NCBI GenBank assembly: GCA_964007475.1
Contig: OZ023273.1
Span: 112,639,812 to 112,703,811 of the forward strand
Direction: 5' to 3'
Origin: Hybos culiciformis
Lineage: Eukaryota > Arthropoda > Insecta > Diptera > Hybotidae
Length of the DNA stretch: 64,000 nucleotides
The translations under genes were made by a program, and so were the position numbers. A model generated the notes under the pieces. That model searched no databases. It was not told the DNA's origin and saw nothing but the letters and a program-made list of their open reading frames with translations. Below are positions 1-13,068 of this stretch, one piece after another (the stretch's first letter is position 1; each line of letters opens with the position of its first letter).

Positions 1-344
1 TTCCTTGACTTTTTTGATTGAAACTGCGCCAACATATTTATGAAGTTTCATTTAGAGATTAGTTAAAAATAAAAATGGAAAATGTTTTTTTGTTAAAAAT
101 TATATCCTGTTTTCACATTTTGTTACACCTTGAAAATTGAAAAAATGGTGTTAAGTAATTTTGTATGTTTTAAAGTAGTGGGGGTTCGATAAAATTTTAG
201 TGTACCTAGTTTTGATATTTTCATTCTGACATGCCTACCTGCTACCTTTCTTAATTTTCGAATTTTAACAATTAACGTATCTACTTTTAGAAAATTTAAT
301 TTAAAAATATAGTTTTAGTATGCTAACATTCCAGTTTTTAAATA

Positions 345-680
345 GGCAAAAAAGTATGTCTAGAGGAGCATTTTGGATGAAAATAGATCGAATATATCAA
401 AAACTCGGTCTGCAGATCAATTTCAGATGAAAATACTCGAAATTTTAAGGTTTTTTGAGCTAAAAATTAGATGGGCAAAAAAACAGGTCCAGAGGTGAAT
501 TTTGGATGAAAATAGGTCAAATATACCAAAAACTAAAGCTGCAGATCAATTTCAGATGAAAATACTTGAAATTTTGAGGTTTTTTGAGCTAAAAATGAGA
601 TCAAATATATAGACAAAAGTGTGAGTTGTGGAAGGAAACAGTTCAAATATTCCAAAAACTCGGTCTGATTTGATATCCGA
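345..680. repeat. Tandem repeat, about 129-bp unit, in the RpS11 intron
   Basis: Two near-identical copies lie head to tail (about 345-473 and 474-602). Each starts GGCAAAAAA and carries TTTTGGATGAAAATAG, a CTGCAGATCAATTTCAG block and a TTTTTTGAGCTAAAAAT end. A third, decayed partial copy runs to about 680, ending in AAAAACTCGGTCTG. The copies differ at scattered sites. No coding potential is seen. Confidence 0.8.
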
Positions 681-715
681 TCTCTAGTTATTTTTTTAAA
701 CTTTTGTTTTTGTCA

Positions 716-797
716 ATAAATGATGATATATAATCATGACGGTCTTCATAATACATATTTGATGAAAACCCGATTTAAAATTAAATTAACTGATTTT
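716..797 (+). ncRNA. Candidate box C/D snoRNA, SNORD35-like, copy 1 (possibly degenerate)
   Basis: A C box ATGATGA sits at 720-726, a C' box TTGATGA at 759-765 and a D box CTGA at 790-793, giving the normal span for a C/D snoRNA. Between C and C' lies AATCATGACGGTCT (about 732-745), the same guide-like stretch as copy 2. It is complementary, with one G-U pair, to the 28S rRNA sequence AGACCGTCGTGA. The D' box after the guide is not recognisable here (TCAT instead of CTGA) and the terminal stem is weak (3 of 4 pairs), so this copy may be inactive. Location in a ribosomal protein intron on the host strand is typical of animal snoRNAs. Confidence 0.45.
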
Positions 798-926
798 ATG
801 ATTAAACACATTTTTTAACAACTTCAATTTTATTTTATTACATTTTTTCTTTTATTTTTTCGTTTCAGGTTGGTTTCATAAAACAAAATAATTTTTACAT
901 CAAAGTTTCAAATAAGTATTTATATT

Positions 927-1011
927 AAGTATGATGAAAAAAATCATGACGGTCTGCTGATACACGATTGACGATATTATTATCAATCATAATTATGATA
1001 ATTCTGATAAA
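927..1011 (+). ncRNA. Candidate box C/D snoRNA, SNORD35-like, copy 2
   Basis: The order is C box ATGATGA (931-937), guide AATCATGACGGTCTG, D' box CTGA (957-960), C'-like TTGACGA (968-974) and D box CTGA (1004-1007). The guide abuts the D' box. By the D-plus-5 rule the fifth guide base (G) faces the second C-side base of target AGACCGTCGTGA in 28S rRNA, the site that vertebrate SNORD35 (U35) methylates. Vertebrate SNORD35B is hosted by an RPS11 intron, the same host gene as here. The 28S target and the SNORD35 facts are from memory. A clear terminal stem is not visible, which lowers confidence. Confidence 0.55.
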
Positions 1012-1537
1012 ATCCTTACAAAATTAGTTACAATTCCCCTTTAGAAAGTTTTAGGAGAAATAATAAACCACTCAAACAATAATATAATAATAATAAACTA
1101 TTCATATACAGAATATTTCAGCCCTGTGATATTATATACATTTTTTTGCGTTATAAAACGCAAATATGTGTAAACCTAAATTGTTTGGGCTGTTTTACAT
1201 TAAAGTAACGATAAGTAATCTCATAACATTTATTTGATGTTTTTCATAAATTTATATTTCTCATGAGAAATCTGAAATATTTAAAATAAATTTCTTTTTT
1301 TTACTGACAGTTATATCTTTACAAGAGGAACAAATTTCCAATTGAAATTAAAAAAAAAAAAAAAATTAAAGCTTTAGTCTTGTAGTCCTTTTTCAATATA
1401 ATTAATTATAGAATAAATTAGAAAATCTTTAGAAATAGGATTCGTTTAATAATAGGATGTTTTTATTTCTGCAGTTAAAAAATTTTTGAAAAATTGTTAT
1501 TTGATGCAGTTATTTATTTTTAAAAATTTATTTCTAG

Positions 1538-1661
1538 GGATGTTGAACTTGGAGATATTGTTACAATCGGAGAATGCAGACCTTTATCCAAAACTGTTCA
1601 TTTCAATGTACTGAAAGTAACAAAAGGTCAAGGCGCAAAAAAGAGTTTTAAAAAGTTTTGA
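1538..1661 (+). CDS. RpS11: Ribosomal protein S11 (uS17), last exon
   Basis: This is the C-terminal 40 residues of cytosolic small-subunit protein uS17/S11, which binds 18S rRNA in the 40S ribosome. The translation reads [20 protein letters not shown] and continues to a KKSFKKF end, which is the conserved tail of animal RPS11. The exon follows a TTTCTAG acceptor, uses one base carried from the previous exon (which would complete the Arg before DVELGD) and ends at TGA 1659-1661. Two AATAAA signals lie just downstream (1668-1673 and 1678-1683). No upstream exon can be found between 1 and 1537, so the rest of the gene lies to the left of the window and everything before 1538 is intron. The mitochondrial uS17 paralogue was considered but lacks this ending. 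Identity is near certain; only the partial status limits the entry. Confidence 0.93.
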
Positions 1662-1683
1662 ATTATGAATAAAAATTAATAAA

Positions 1684-3017
1684 ATCTTTTAATAAGAAAA
1701 AACTCAACTTTTTGTTTATTTTAAAAAAAAAAATCTGATAAACATAACAAAACTAGTTCATCTCGATTACTAATTTGAAAATAACATTTGTATTCTGAAA
1801 AATGGAACCATCAGAATCACTGGTCATTTGATAATTTTATGCAAAGTTAGTTTAATGCCGAATACTAAACAGTAAACTCATTTTTTCGATCTCGATTATA
1901 AATACAATCAAGTCGACTTTTGCTTCACGTAAAAATGACCGTGAATTATAGTTTTTCGTTCTAAACAGTGTAGAGAATTTTTTTGAGATTGATCAATATT
2001 TTCGACGATAACATCGATTTTAGCTTTTTGACTTCGATACTTAAAATGCCAGTCCTTTAATTTTTTTAAATTTTTTGACTTATTGCACCCATTGATTGCA
2101 CTGTCCATTTATTCAATCGTTCAATTTTAATTCGTTTTTTCATGGAATCACCCATTTATTATCATCTCACGGCTATATACAGTCAGATATGAATTGATTC
2201 CATTTTGAAAAATATTCTACGGACGTGTGCGTGTGTGAGAATTTGCGAAAAAAGTTCTAAAAAAACTAAAAATCTGTGTTTTGCTTTTTTATTGAAGAAA
2301 TTTGAAATTGAAAATAAGAATTTTTTCGTCTAATTTTTATAGTTTTTTCATTAAATTTTATTCATTAATTTCTAAATAATATGTAAATAAAATTAATTGC
2401 TTTTATTTTAATAAAATTAAAAACAAAACAAGATGTATAATAAATAATTTTATTTTATAAAAATTGAATGGAAATGTCGCACTTGAAAAATGACGTTTTA
2501 AAATAAAAAAAAAAATAAAAATTAAAAGGGGGTGCAGTAAAAAATAAAAAAAAAAAATTTAAAATAATTTTTCTAGATAAAATCAATTAGAAAATAGAAA
2601 AAGGAAAAGTGGAAAAAAAAATTTATATTTTAAATCGATTCGATTGTGTTATTTTTCTAACAAAGCCGATAATCGGTCGTCTAACCAAAATCTCATCACT
2701 CTTTGTCAATTGAAGGGGGGATCCCATCATTCCTTTCCATCCCAACCATATCCAAATTCCCAATTAAAACTTTTTCTGTTTTTTTTTTCCATTTATTATT
2801 GTTTTGTTTGTTGAATTGTTGAAGTAGTGTTGTTGAAGAGAAAAAAAAAATTCTATTTAGTTTTTTGTTTCTGACAGGAAAAAAAAAAATCAAAGCGAAA
2901 AAAGCAAAATTACTATCTTGCAAAAAAAAATGAATTAAATAATTTATAAAATTGTAAATATAAATTAGAATTTAAAAGAAAAAGTTGGAATAGAAAAATT
3001 TTTTTTTTGTTTAAATA
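1684..3017. other. Intergenic and crol upstream region, no gene seen
   Basis: This AT-rich stretch lies between the RpS11 poly(A) signals and the crol start codon, with long A and T runs and no open frame that resembles a known protein. It probably holds the crol promoter and 5' UTR. No TATA or initiator element stands out from the AT background. Confidence 0.5.
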
Positions 3018-6000
3018 ATGAATTCGGAGTCGCATTCAATAATTGAGGCAACTTCAACTGTTGTCTCAAGTATTGGTGGACATTCGTCAGTAACTTCGAC
3101 AGAATCAAGGCAGCAACAAGATCAATCTTCGCAATCATCAACCAGGCATCATCATCATTCACAGCAACTGGGGAATGAAGTAATTTTTATTTTAATTATA
3201 CCCATATTTGACTATCTTCATTTAAGTTATTTTTCGTTTTGTTATGCACCTTGGTTTGGGGTGAAATTTCAGAACTAGAATCTCGAGTAGAAAAAAATCT
3301 AGGTACCTACTTGATATCTATAATACTATATGACCTAGGTAACTATATTAGGTTTACATATTTAAATCAATTTTTGAGTTATTTCGAAACATAAGAAATA
3401 AGTAATACCTAGCATTGATTAATGATATTTAAAAAATTATCAATTTCATACAAAATAATATTTTATGATTGAAGATGATTATCTTTGTATAGGTATTCTT
3501 AATCAATGACGATCAATAATTATACCAAACACCATGTCAAAGGAGGCAGTGATGGGCTATACCTACTTATATATTATTCGATCATATAAAATTTAAAATA
3601 CCCTCTGTGTTTACCTAAATTCTTTCTTTAGTGAATAATATAATAAATTTCTCTTTGTATTTTTAGCATGAGAGTCGTATACATCAAGTTCAGGGTGTTA
3701 TTCAGCCGGTTAGTGAAGCCGAAATCAAACACACTGCACTCCCAATTTCGAACGCGCCCCCGGTAAGTTTTCTAACTTTTCGAATTATAATTCATCAAGC
3801 TAATTACAAGTATGTAGGCAAATAAATAAAAAGTCAGAGGGAGATAACATAAATGTACACCTATTACCTATATATCGCCTGCTCAGAAATGAAACAACGT
3901 ATAATGAAAAGTATAGTTTCGAGTAATTTGAATTTAAAGATTTGAAAATTAAAAAAAACGTATGAAAAAATATCAAGTAGCGTACAATTTTCATCTCGAA
4001 AACACATTTTAATCAACATTAAGAATATTGCAAAGTAGTTGTACTTATAAAATCGAGTACGAGGAATCGAATGGTGCTATTGTCAAATAATGATGTATAA
4101 ATGTCATACGTTGTTTCATTTCTCAGAAGACGATATAGGGTTATAGGTATTTATTTTAAATAAAAAAAAAAATTTCTCATTTAAGTATCTGTAGCTTTGA
4201 ATTTGTATTGCTGTTCTATAAATTTTACTTTTATTTTAAATTTTTTTTTTTCCAAAGTTGTAACATTTGAAATTCTTGGCTCATAATAAGGAAACCTTTG
4301 AAGCACTTATCATATTTTAGTAACAAATATGTATAAACATTTCAGTAGTGAAGAAATTTTAAACATATGTTGCATTTGGAAATTTGGAACGTAATGTAAT
4401 CTCTAATGGTCATTTTTATATTCCGTTGGATTCTTAAGTTCATATTTACTTGCAGCCTTGGTTGTAGCGTTGAAAATAGCTTACAATTAGTGCCTTGTTA
4501 CCTATTAGCAGGTATGCAATACATCAACAAACCATTTGATGCACAGATTATAATAACTTTTTTTTTTGTACATTAGTTATACTGTTAAATGTTTGACATT
4601 TTGGTGAACGTTCATAGAAAAAATTTTAGTACTTATTGCTTTTCTACCCACAATTTGATAAATTATTGTATGATAGCTTAAATCATTTATTGATTTGTAA
4701 ATTAGCTCTCTCAATTTCTAATCTTAGTTTAATCAATCTTATTTAACTTCTTTAAATCATCACACATTTTTAATTTAATTTTAGTTGGGAAAGTACTGGG
4801 TTGTTACAAATTTATTCCAAGGCCCTGGTGGTCAAACAACAACAACCTATAATTTAGCTTCTTCACCAACTCCATCATCTTCAAATGTCGCAACCTTAAC
4901 TCCAACAATTTCAACTGCACATACTGCTGTGTCTGTGAAAAGTGCAATAACTAAAAATGAAATAATAAAGCAAGAACAACAAGAAATTCAACAACATAGA
5001 CATACTCCTCTGATTACTCAGGTAGTTACCTCCTCCAGTCCCATACAAATTCCACATCCAATGATAATCACATCAGCACAACCTCACCATCATCATCAAC
5101 AACAACAACATCAACATCATCATCATCATCAGCAGCAGCATCATCATCATCATCATCATAATGGCACAACGACAATTATTACCACGGCTGCACAACAACA
5201 GTCTCAAGATGACCAACAAGAACTTCAGGCGGATCATCAGCATTCAGCATCGGATCATAATGTCGTTCATGTTAGTTCCGATGATAATATTATGGTTATG
5301 AATGCTACTCCTATTAGTAAAGCTGAAGGTAGTAAGATAATTATTGAGCCTATGTCAGTTGACCGGCACGCGACAACAATTCATACAATTCATGAATCAA
5401 ATATAAAACAAGAGAAACAATCATTTAATGGTTACAATAGCGGAAAAGCGATTGAATTTCAAATTCAACCGGGAAATCATATTACCACTTCTACTGACAC
5501 CAAAGCCCAAGTTCCGCATATATTAGATGTTAGAAATGTTGATGGTTCTTTTATACGGATACAGCCAAATGATCAAGAATTGGGTAAAACAAGTGGTATT
5601 GAAATGTATAAAGTGAATATAGAAGATTTAAGTCAATTTTTATCATATCATGAAGTGTTTGGTAAAATTCATGGTGATGTGATACCAATTCACACAACCA
5701 GCAGTCCAACTGCAACTCATCAAATTCAAACTTATCAAATGCCTTCACAACAACAGCAACAAACTCAGGTTATTACAACTACAACTTCTAATTCTAACGA
5801 TCAGGAACATATTCCACTGAGTGGAACATTATCAAATGCGACTGCTGTTATTGATGCAGTAGCTACTGGTCAAATATCATCAAATCAACAACAAACTGAA
5901 CAAGAAATATCAACCAAAGCTGAACTAATTATGCCAAAAATGGAAAATATTAGTAGTGGGACAGCAACTATTCAAATTTCCGGAATAAATCAAGGCCAGC

Positions 6001-9000
6001 CCATAATTCAAACTTTACCAGATGGCACTGTGATTTCAACAGCTACACATGCATGTGATATTTGTGGTAAAATGTTTCAATTTCGTTATCAATTAATTGT
6101 TCATCGAAGATATCATAGTGAACGAAAGCCATTTAATTGTCAAGGTGATGAAAAGTCAATATTTTTATGAGATGGATTGCAATTCTTTTTTTTTTTCATT
6201 TTAGTTTGTGGACAGGGGTTTAACACATCTCAAGATCTGACACAACATGGCAAAATCCATATCGGTGGTCCGATGTTTACTTGCACGGTTTGCTTTCATG
6301 TATTCGCTAATGATGCTAGCCTTGAACGTCATATGAAACGACATTCAACTGATAAGCCGTTTGCTTGCACAATTTGTCAAAAAACTTTTGCTCGAAAAGA
6401 GCATTTAGACAATCATTTTAGAAGTCACACAGGCGAAACTCCGTTTAGATGTCAAGTAAGTTTTACGGTTTTACCTCTGATTCAAATATAAAATTTTTTG
6501 GAGAATTTTGTGTAATTTTTTTTTTTTTTAGTATTGCGCTAAAACGTTCACAAGAAAGGAGCATATGGTCAATCATGTTCGAAAACATACAGGGGAAACA
6601 CCACATCGCTGTGACATTTGTAAAAAATCATTTACAAGAAAAGAACATTATGTCAATCATTATTTGTGGCATACTGGTAGGTTTATCTTTAAGATAGGAG
6701 ACTAAAAAATATAAATGTACTGTCTATTTAGTATTTTGTTCAATAGATACAAAAAACATAACATAATTAAATATAGGAAATGTACACAAAATTAAATAAA
6801 TACAAAAAAAATTAAAGAATGCATATCGAGCATGTAATAAATAAAACATTATTTCAATTGTTAATAAAATTCTAAATGGTTTTATATAAATTTTTTTTAT
6901 AATAAATACTCAATTCAAAAAAATTTAAGTTTTCCAAAAAGAGTTATGAATTATTCTTATAATATAGTATCCATGTTTCTCATCAATATTTCAATTTTTT
7001 TTTTTTATTTTTAGGAGAAACTCCTCATCAGTGTGAAGTTTGTGGCAAAAAGTACACAAGAAAAGAGCATTTGGCTAATCATATACGATCGCATACAAAT
7101 GACAGTAAGTTTTTTCTTTAATAATTTTTCCTTAATCTATTCGGCTGATGAAAAGTTAACTCATTTTGCATTTATTAACAACCTATAAAATTATTATTTT
7201 TTCACAGCTCCTTTCAAATGTGTAAGTTGTGGGAAAAGTTTTAGTAGAAAAGAGCATTTTACAAATCATATATTATGGCATACTGGTATGAAAATTAAAT
7301 AATAAAGTCTTTGTAAATTAATGACTAATTAGAATCATATAAATAATTTTTTAGGTGAGACACCCCATCGGTGCGATTTTTGTTCGAAGACATTTACGAG
7401 AAAAGAACACTTACTAAATCATGTCCGCCAGCACACAGGAGAATCTCCTCATCGATGTACATATTGTATGAAAACGTTTACGAGAAAAGAACATTTAGTT
7501 AATCATGTTCGACAACACACTGGTGAAACACCATTTAAATGCACTTACTGCACAAAAGCCTTTACTCGAAAGGATCACATGGTAAATCATATTCGTCAAC
7601 ACACTGGAGAGTCTCCGCATAAATGTACATATTGTACTAAAACTTTTACCCGGAAAGAGCATCTTACCAATCATGTGCGTCAACATACCGGTGAATCACC
7701 TCACAAATGTTCGTATTGTAATAAATCATTTACGAGAAGAGAACATTTAACAAATCATACACGCTTACATACCGGTGACTCCCCACATAAATGTGAATAT
7801 TGTCAAAAGACTTTTACTCGAAAAGAACATTTAACGAACCATTTACGTCAACACTCAAGTGATAATCCTCATTGCTGTAATGTAAGTAATATTCTTTTTT
7901 AAATTACGAATATGAATTTTGTTCTCTGGTTTTTCGTCATGAAAAATTTTATACAAATTTAACGTTATTTAAACTTTTCCAATAAGTTTCTTAAAATTCT
8001 AATTCGTAAACACGATTTTATTTAAAAATCAGAACAATATTTTATGAGAAAATTTATATTTTCAGGTTTGCAATAAACCATTTACTAGAAAGGAACACTT
8101 AATAAATCATATGTCTCGATGCCACACTGGTGATCGCCCTTTTACTTGTGAAACTTGTGGAAAATCTTTCCCATTGAAAGGAAATTTATTGTTCCACGAG
8201 CGAAGTCATATGAAAGGACTTCCACAGGATCGGCCATTCAAATGTGAAAAATGTCCAAAAGATTTTATTTGCAAAGGTAAGTTAGGATGGGTTCTAAACA
8301 AGTTAGTTTCGATTTTTATTTACTTGTTCTTTATATTGTGGAATTTTTTAAGAATGAATTTCATCGTTTGTCTTTCGGCATCAATGAGCCAGTACCTGAA
8401 CATTTTCTTTTTATTTTGGTAAAGACGTAAAGACTTTTAATTACATAACTACATAGAAAAAAGTATAAATATAATAACATGTATTGGTATTTTTACTTTA
8501 AATTTATATGGAGTTACATATATAAAAATAAATACATATACATTTTCTTACGTTTTCTTCCAACACTTTAGTTCCAACTGTTTTGCATTTCCTATGGTTG
8601 AGAACTAAAATATTAGAAATTAATATTATGAATAATGGAAAAGAGTTTCCAACATAAACTTAAAATTTCTTAAAACATGCAAAGTATACGTTCATAGTGC
8701 AGGTGATGTTTTATTTATTAATTAATTTTTATTCATACCAAACATTTCAGGGCATTTAGTCTCCCATATGAGATCACATTCTGGGGAAAAACCTCATGCT
8801 TGTACATTATGCAGTAAAGCTTTTGTTGAAAAAGGAAATTTAAAACGTCATATGAAAATGAATCATCCAAATGCTGTTATGCCACCGCCATTACCACCAC
8901 CTACTATTATACCGGCTGTGCAAATTAAACAAGAACCCAACACTAATGCAATAAGTACAGTTACAACCATAACTAAGCCTCAACAATTTGTAAATGAAAG

Positions 9001-9565
9001 AATTCCAATGATAAAAACTTCGACTAATATAATACCTATATCCAATGTGTCATCAAACCAACCAACAATTCATACTATTCAACAAATTACTTCAAATTTA
9101 AATACGTCATCATCTTCTGGGCGACACTCTGGTGCTAACCAAATTGTTTCCTCTGGTAATTTAATTCCCATTCATCATATATCAACATCAAACATTAGCA
9201 CAACAACCGTTCCAAATAATAATCAGCAGCAAACCATAGTTTCTACTGTTCCAATTATAACATCAACTATAACCAAATCGAACAATAATCAGCAGGCAGT
9301 TTTGATTCAGCATACCGGCCATCAATCCCATCATGGGAATGAGGTTATTATACAAGGTAGACCACCACCATCTTCGTCAGCGGTACAAATGCATCAAGTA
9401 ACTATAAGTAATCATTCACAACAACAGGAACAGAGTAATAATAATGAACATCAATCAACACAACAGCCAGTACCAATTACAATACTTTCAACACAAAATA
9501 TAGAAGATGCTTCCATAAATCGTACAGCTATACTTCAACATGTTGAAACTCACCCAGTGTATTAA
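3018..9565 (+). CDS. crol: Crooked legs-type protein with 18 C2H2 zinc fingers
   Basis: Ten exons join in frame to 1,244 residues: 3018-3179, 3667-3762, 4785-6144, 6205-6455, 6532-6676, 7015-7104, 7208-7285, 7355-7881, 8066-8276, 8751-9565. Crol is a nuclear DNA-binding regulator known from Drosophila ecdysone response and wing/leg growth. Visible here are a low-complexity N-terminus with a His/Gln tract (about residues 187-217), 18 consecutive C2H2 fingers (about 508-1010) and a Gln/Asn/Ser/Thr-rich tail. Most fingers carry the crol signature TRKEHLxNH with HTGESPH-type linkers; finger 15 has the crol-typical [20 protein letters not shown]. Exons 6 and 7 each encode about one finger. Start: the ATG at 3018 opens the first exon that splices in phase; a further non-coding 5' exon is possible. 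A poly(A) signal AATAAA lies at 9821-9826. Finger order and sequence make the family assignment firm. Confidence 0.93.
3859..4148. mobile_element. MITE with about 45-bp terminal inverted repeats, crol intron 2
   Basis: The left end contains CTCAGAAATGAAACAACGTA (3882-3902 region) and the right end its reverse complement (about 4112-4132). Both arms extend outwards through a TATCG-containing stretch to ACCTAT. The interior is AT-rich and has no frame. No target-site duplication could be identified, so the outer limits are approximate. Confidence 0.65.
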
Positions 9566-10821
9566 TTTTATTTAAAGAAAACAGTTTTTTTGTCTGAGTC
9601 AAAAGCCGACATCATTTACTTTTCTAGTGAAAGCTTTAATTATCATTGTGTTCATTACTAAATCACTTATATTTATGATACCAATAGCTAAATTGTTAAA
9701 ATGCATCATTATGATGAAAATTGGAAAAAATATAAATTTTTTAAAAATGAATTTGTATATTGCTGGTATCAAATTCATCAATTTCGAATGTCGAGATTTC
9801 TAATTTTCTATTTCTTTACAAATAAATTTCGGTTTATTATAAACAAATACATACATATTTAATATGAGTGATTTAATTTATGAAGAAATTTTATTTATTA
9901 CCAATAATAATTATGGTAGAAAATATATAGTTAAGCATTGTATGTGCAATTAAATTAAAAATGGAGTTTTTAAATAATTTTTTAAATATTTATACTTTAT
10001 TTGTCATGCTTATGATACAAATTTATAGTGTTTTTAAAACATTATTCTTCAACATTTAATGCTAAATTTATAAGAAAAAAAATTATATTTACTTATTCAA
10101 TAATGAAAATCGCATTATTTATATTTTTTCAAAGAATATAGTTTTTAATATTAGGTACTAATTTATTTTATGATACACTTTTTTAAACAAGATGCAATTT
10201 TATTCTTTTCTAATCTCCAAATAAATAGAAATATTTATAAAATAATACATTTTGAAATATATTTAATTTTTTTCTGTTAAAGTAAAAATAATTTTATAGT
10301 TTGTAAAACGAAAAGGTAATATACATATTTTAGTTCATAGAATAAAAAAGTGTGTTTAAAAAAAGATCAAAAATAACTCGCTTGTAATATAAAATAATTT
10401 TTTTTTTTTAATCTTTGAAAAGTAGATAACAGAAAATTAGATTTGTTTCTAAAAAACATAGTAATTATGAAATATTTAGTAGAGAAGTCAAGAATGTAGC
10501 ATAACGTATAAGTTGAATTGTAATATAGAAAGCCCTGTATGCTTAAAGCTATTCAAACTTCCAATTTGAAGAATAACTTTAAGAGCTCATTAAACAGTGT
10601 AGTTTTTAAGATATGTTGGTTTGTATTAGATGGAATTAAACAAAATAATATTCTTTAAACTATTTAATATTTTAAATAAATTTTCAATTTAATCATTTAT
10701 ATTATTTCCATTTCATATTTTACTTTTTGCATACATATTTATATAAATTGTTTCCATTTTATTTTTATTGTATTCATGCAGTACCGCATAAATTTCAAGC
10801 CCTCTGCAAAGTATAAAAACA

Positions 10822-11035
10822 AATAAATTCAAAGCATCATGTAGACATAAAAATCATAACAAATTTATGAAACTACATGTACGAAAATTACTATAGAAAA
10901 CTTAAAAATTGGTCTGTAAAATAGGATTAAAACAAAAAAAAAACATAATTAAATTATTAAATTAAATTTATATAATTAATGTTAATTTTTAGAAAAAAAA
11001 ATCGACTGCATTGAATAAAAATTTGCTTTAATCTT
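10822..11035. repeat. Dispersed repeat, copy 1 of 2 in the window
   Basis: Shares with 59330-59545 the order: CATAAAAATCATA plus CAAATTTATGAAAC-like block, a GGTCTGTAAAATAGGATTAAAAC-like block, then AATTTTTA(A/G)AAAAAAAATCG. Roughly 75-80% similar by eye over 210 bp. One copy is intergenic and the other intronic. No terminal repeats or frame were found; class unknown. Confidence 0.55.
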
Positions 11036-13068
11036 TTTTTACAAATTAATTTTCAATTTTTGCATTAGGAATTTTTATACAAATGTTTTTTGTTATGATT
11101 CCTATCCCTACGAGATATTGTTTTTTTTACGTATACAATATATACGGCTTGAAATTTATGTCGGTGGAGATTCATGTCATATTTCTATATTGATTGCTCA
11201 ATGGCCATGTTGATTTTAATTTTTAGTTATTGGTTAACACTGTATTTGCTGGCTATAATTACTTTGAAATCAATTGTTAATACCTCTAATTTATTCATTA
11301 TTTCGGTGAAAAATAAATTAATAGTCGAAGTTTCTTCAGCCATGCGGTTTTTATTGACAGTTTACATAACGATTTCCTAACGTTTTTTAAAATTTTCATT
11401 TGATTGTATAATGACATTAGTTATCTTCCTAAAAAAAATAAAACAGCAGTTAATTGGGAATAATGTGACAACTTATTTGGAAATCGTTTGAATCTTGTCA
11501 CATTTTGAAATTCGAAATCCTTAATAAAAGAACTTAATAAACTCAAGTTAGCTTCTATAATTGTAAAGTAAAAAACATGAGTAAAATTAATTTTAAATTG
11601 TATCATATTCATTTCATAAAAAAAAAATTATTCACTTATTTAACCGTGTCATAAAAATTATATCATAAGTTTAAATTTTAGATTTTGTATTTCAATTTGA
11701 CTTCGATTACTGTTTCTCATTTATCGGCAACAGAAAAAAATAGTTCATTATAAAACCAATTCTCTTTTATCAATATAATAATTCGTTTTAAAAAAATTAA
11801 TTATATAAATACATATAAAAAAAAAATTAAAAAAAATGCAGGGAACAATTTTAAATTGAATTGTTAATTAAATTTTGTTTTTCTCAAATTATGTAATCCT
11901 ATCGTTAAAAATCTAATCTAATGAATATCCACTTGATTATGATATTATTTATTTGTTTTAAAAATAAAAATAGTGTACCTTTTTTAAGCTTCAGTTGATT
12001 TAAAAGGGCTATTTGAAAGGGATATCAAAATTTTAATCGGGCATCTATCGGGAACATGGAGTTTAAAATCATATTGAATAAAAGTTTGCAAAGAGTACAA
12101 ATTCATTCCAGATAAATTTTCTATCTTTTAAAATGTTTTCTATTTTTATCAATGAATATTATAACGATGAATGAATCTTTATTATTAGAAATTTTTTTTT
12201 TATTTCAAAGAAAAAGAATCAACAATCTAATTTAAAAAAGTTGCAAAAGTAAAAGAATAACATAAATATTTTCAGATGCAATATAAATTTTAATAAATGT
12301 TGTTTAAAAGCAAATCTCTAATAATTTAATTTATTTTTTATCTGAACTTCAAGATTTTGTTTTCAAAAATTAGTCGACAATAATTGAATAATGATGACTT
12401 CAATGTATTAAAATAACTTTAGCCCTTTTTTATTGAAAATTATTGAAAAAAGGATACATAAAAATAATAGAAAAATTTTCTTTTCTTTTTTAAGGTAAAG
12501 TTAATATTTTGTATCAATTGAAAATAAAAAACAAAACTGAAACATTGTTTACAGTGTAAGTCTAAAACTGAACAAAACAAACAAATAAATAAATACTACC
12601 TAACATATATTATATAAATATATATTTTAGAATTAAGGAAATAAATTAAAAAGTAACTAACAATAAAAGTAGTTTTTAAAACCAGTAAATTTTAACTAAT
12701 AAATCATTCAATATTGGATACGTTAAAATTAATAAAAACAAAAAAGTATTGTAGAATTTTAATAACATAATAAAAAATATAAGATTTTAAAAATCGGGTT
12801 TTTATATTACAATTTTTTATAGTTAGGTAGTTATCAAGTATAACAAACCATCAATGTTCAGAAAAATGTAGAGTAAGATTTCATTCAGCACGTTCTGATA
12901 TTACGTGTTTTGCGAATAACTTAGATATTAAATTAAATAAAAATATGGAAAATATTTTTTGAAATAAGTTAAAGATAAAAAAATTAGAGTATTTGCTTCT
13001 CTTAATTTGTATGGACAACAATGTGCATCTAATTGTTTTCTCTGTCTGTGATAATAAATAGTTCATTT

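Noticed and set aside
1538..1661. Mitochondrial uS17 (MRPS17) as identity of the first exon
   Set aside because: The [10 protein letters not shown] block and KKSFKKF ending belong to cytosolic RPS11.
1908..2108. 66-residue minus-strand frame upstream of crol
   Set aside because: Lysine-rich chance frame with no recognisable domain.
6449..6697. Separate 82-residue frame overlapping crol exon 5
   Set aside because: Wrong frame; the exon in the other frame continues the zinc fingers exactly.
11174..11380. 68-residue hydrophobic plus-strand frame
   Set aside because: Chance frame in AT-rich DNA; no splice partners, signal or homology.
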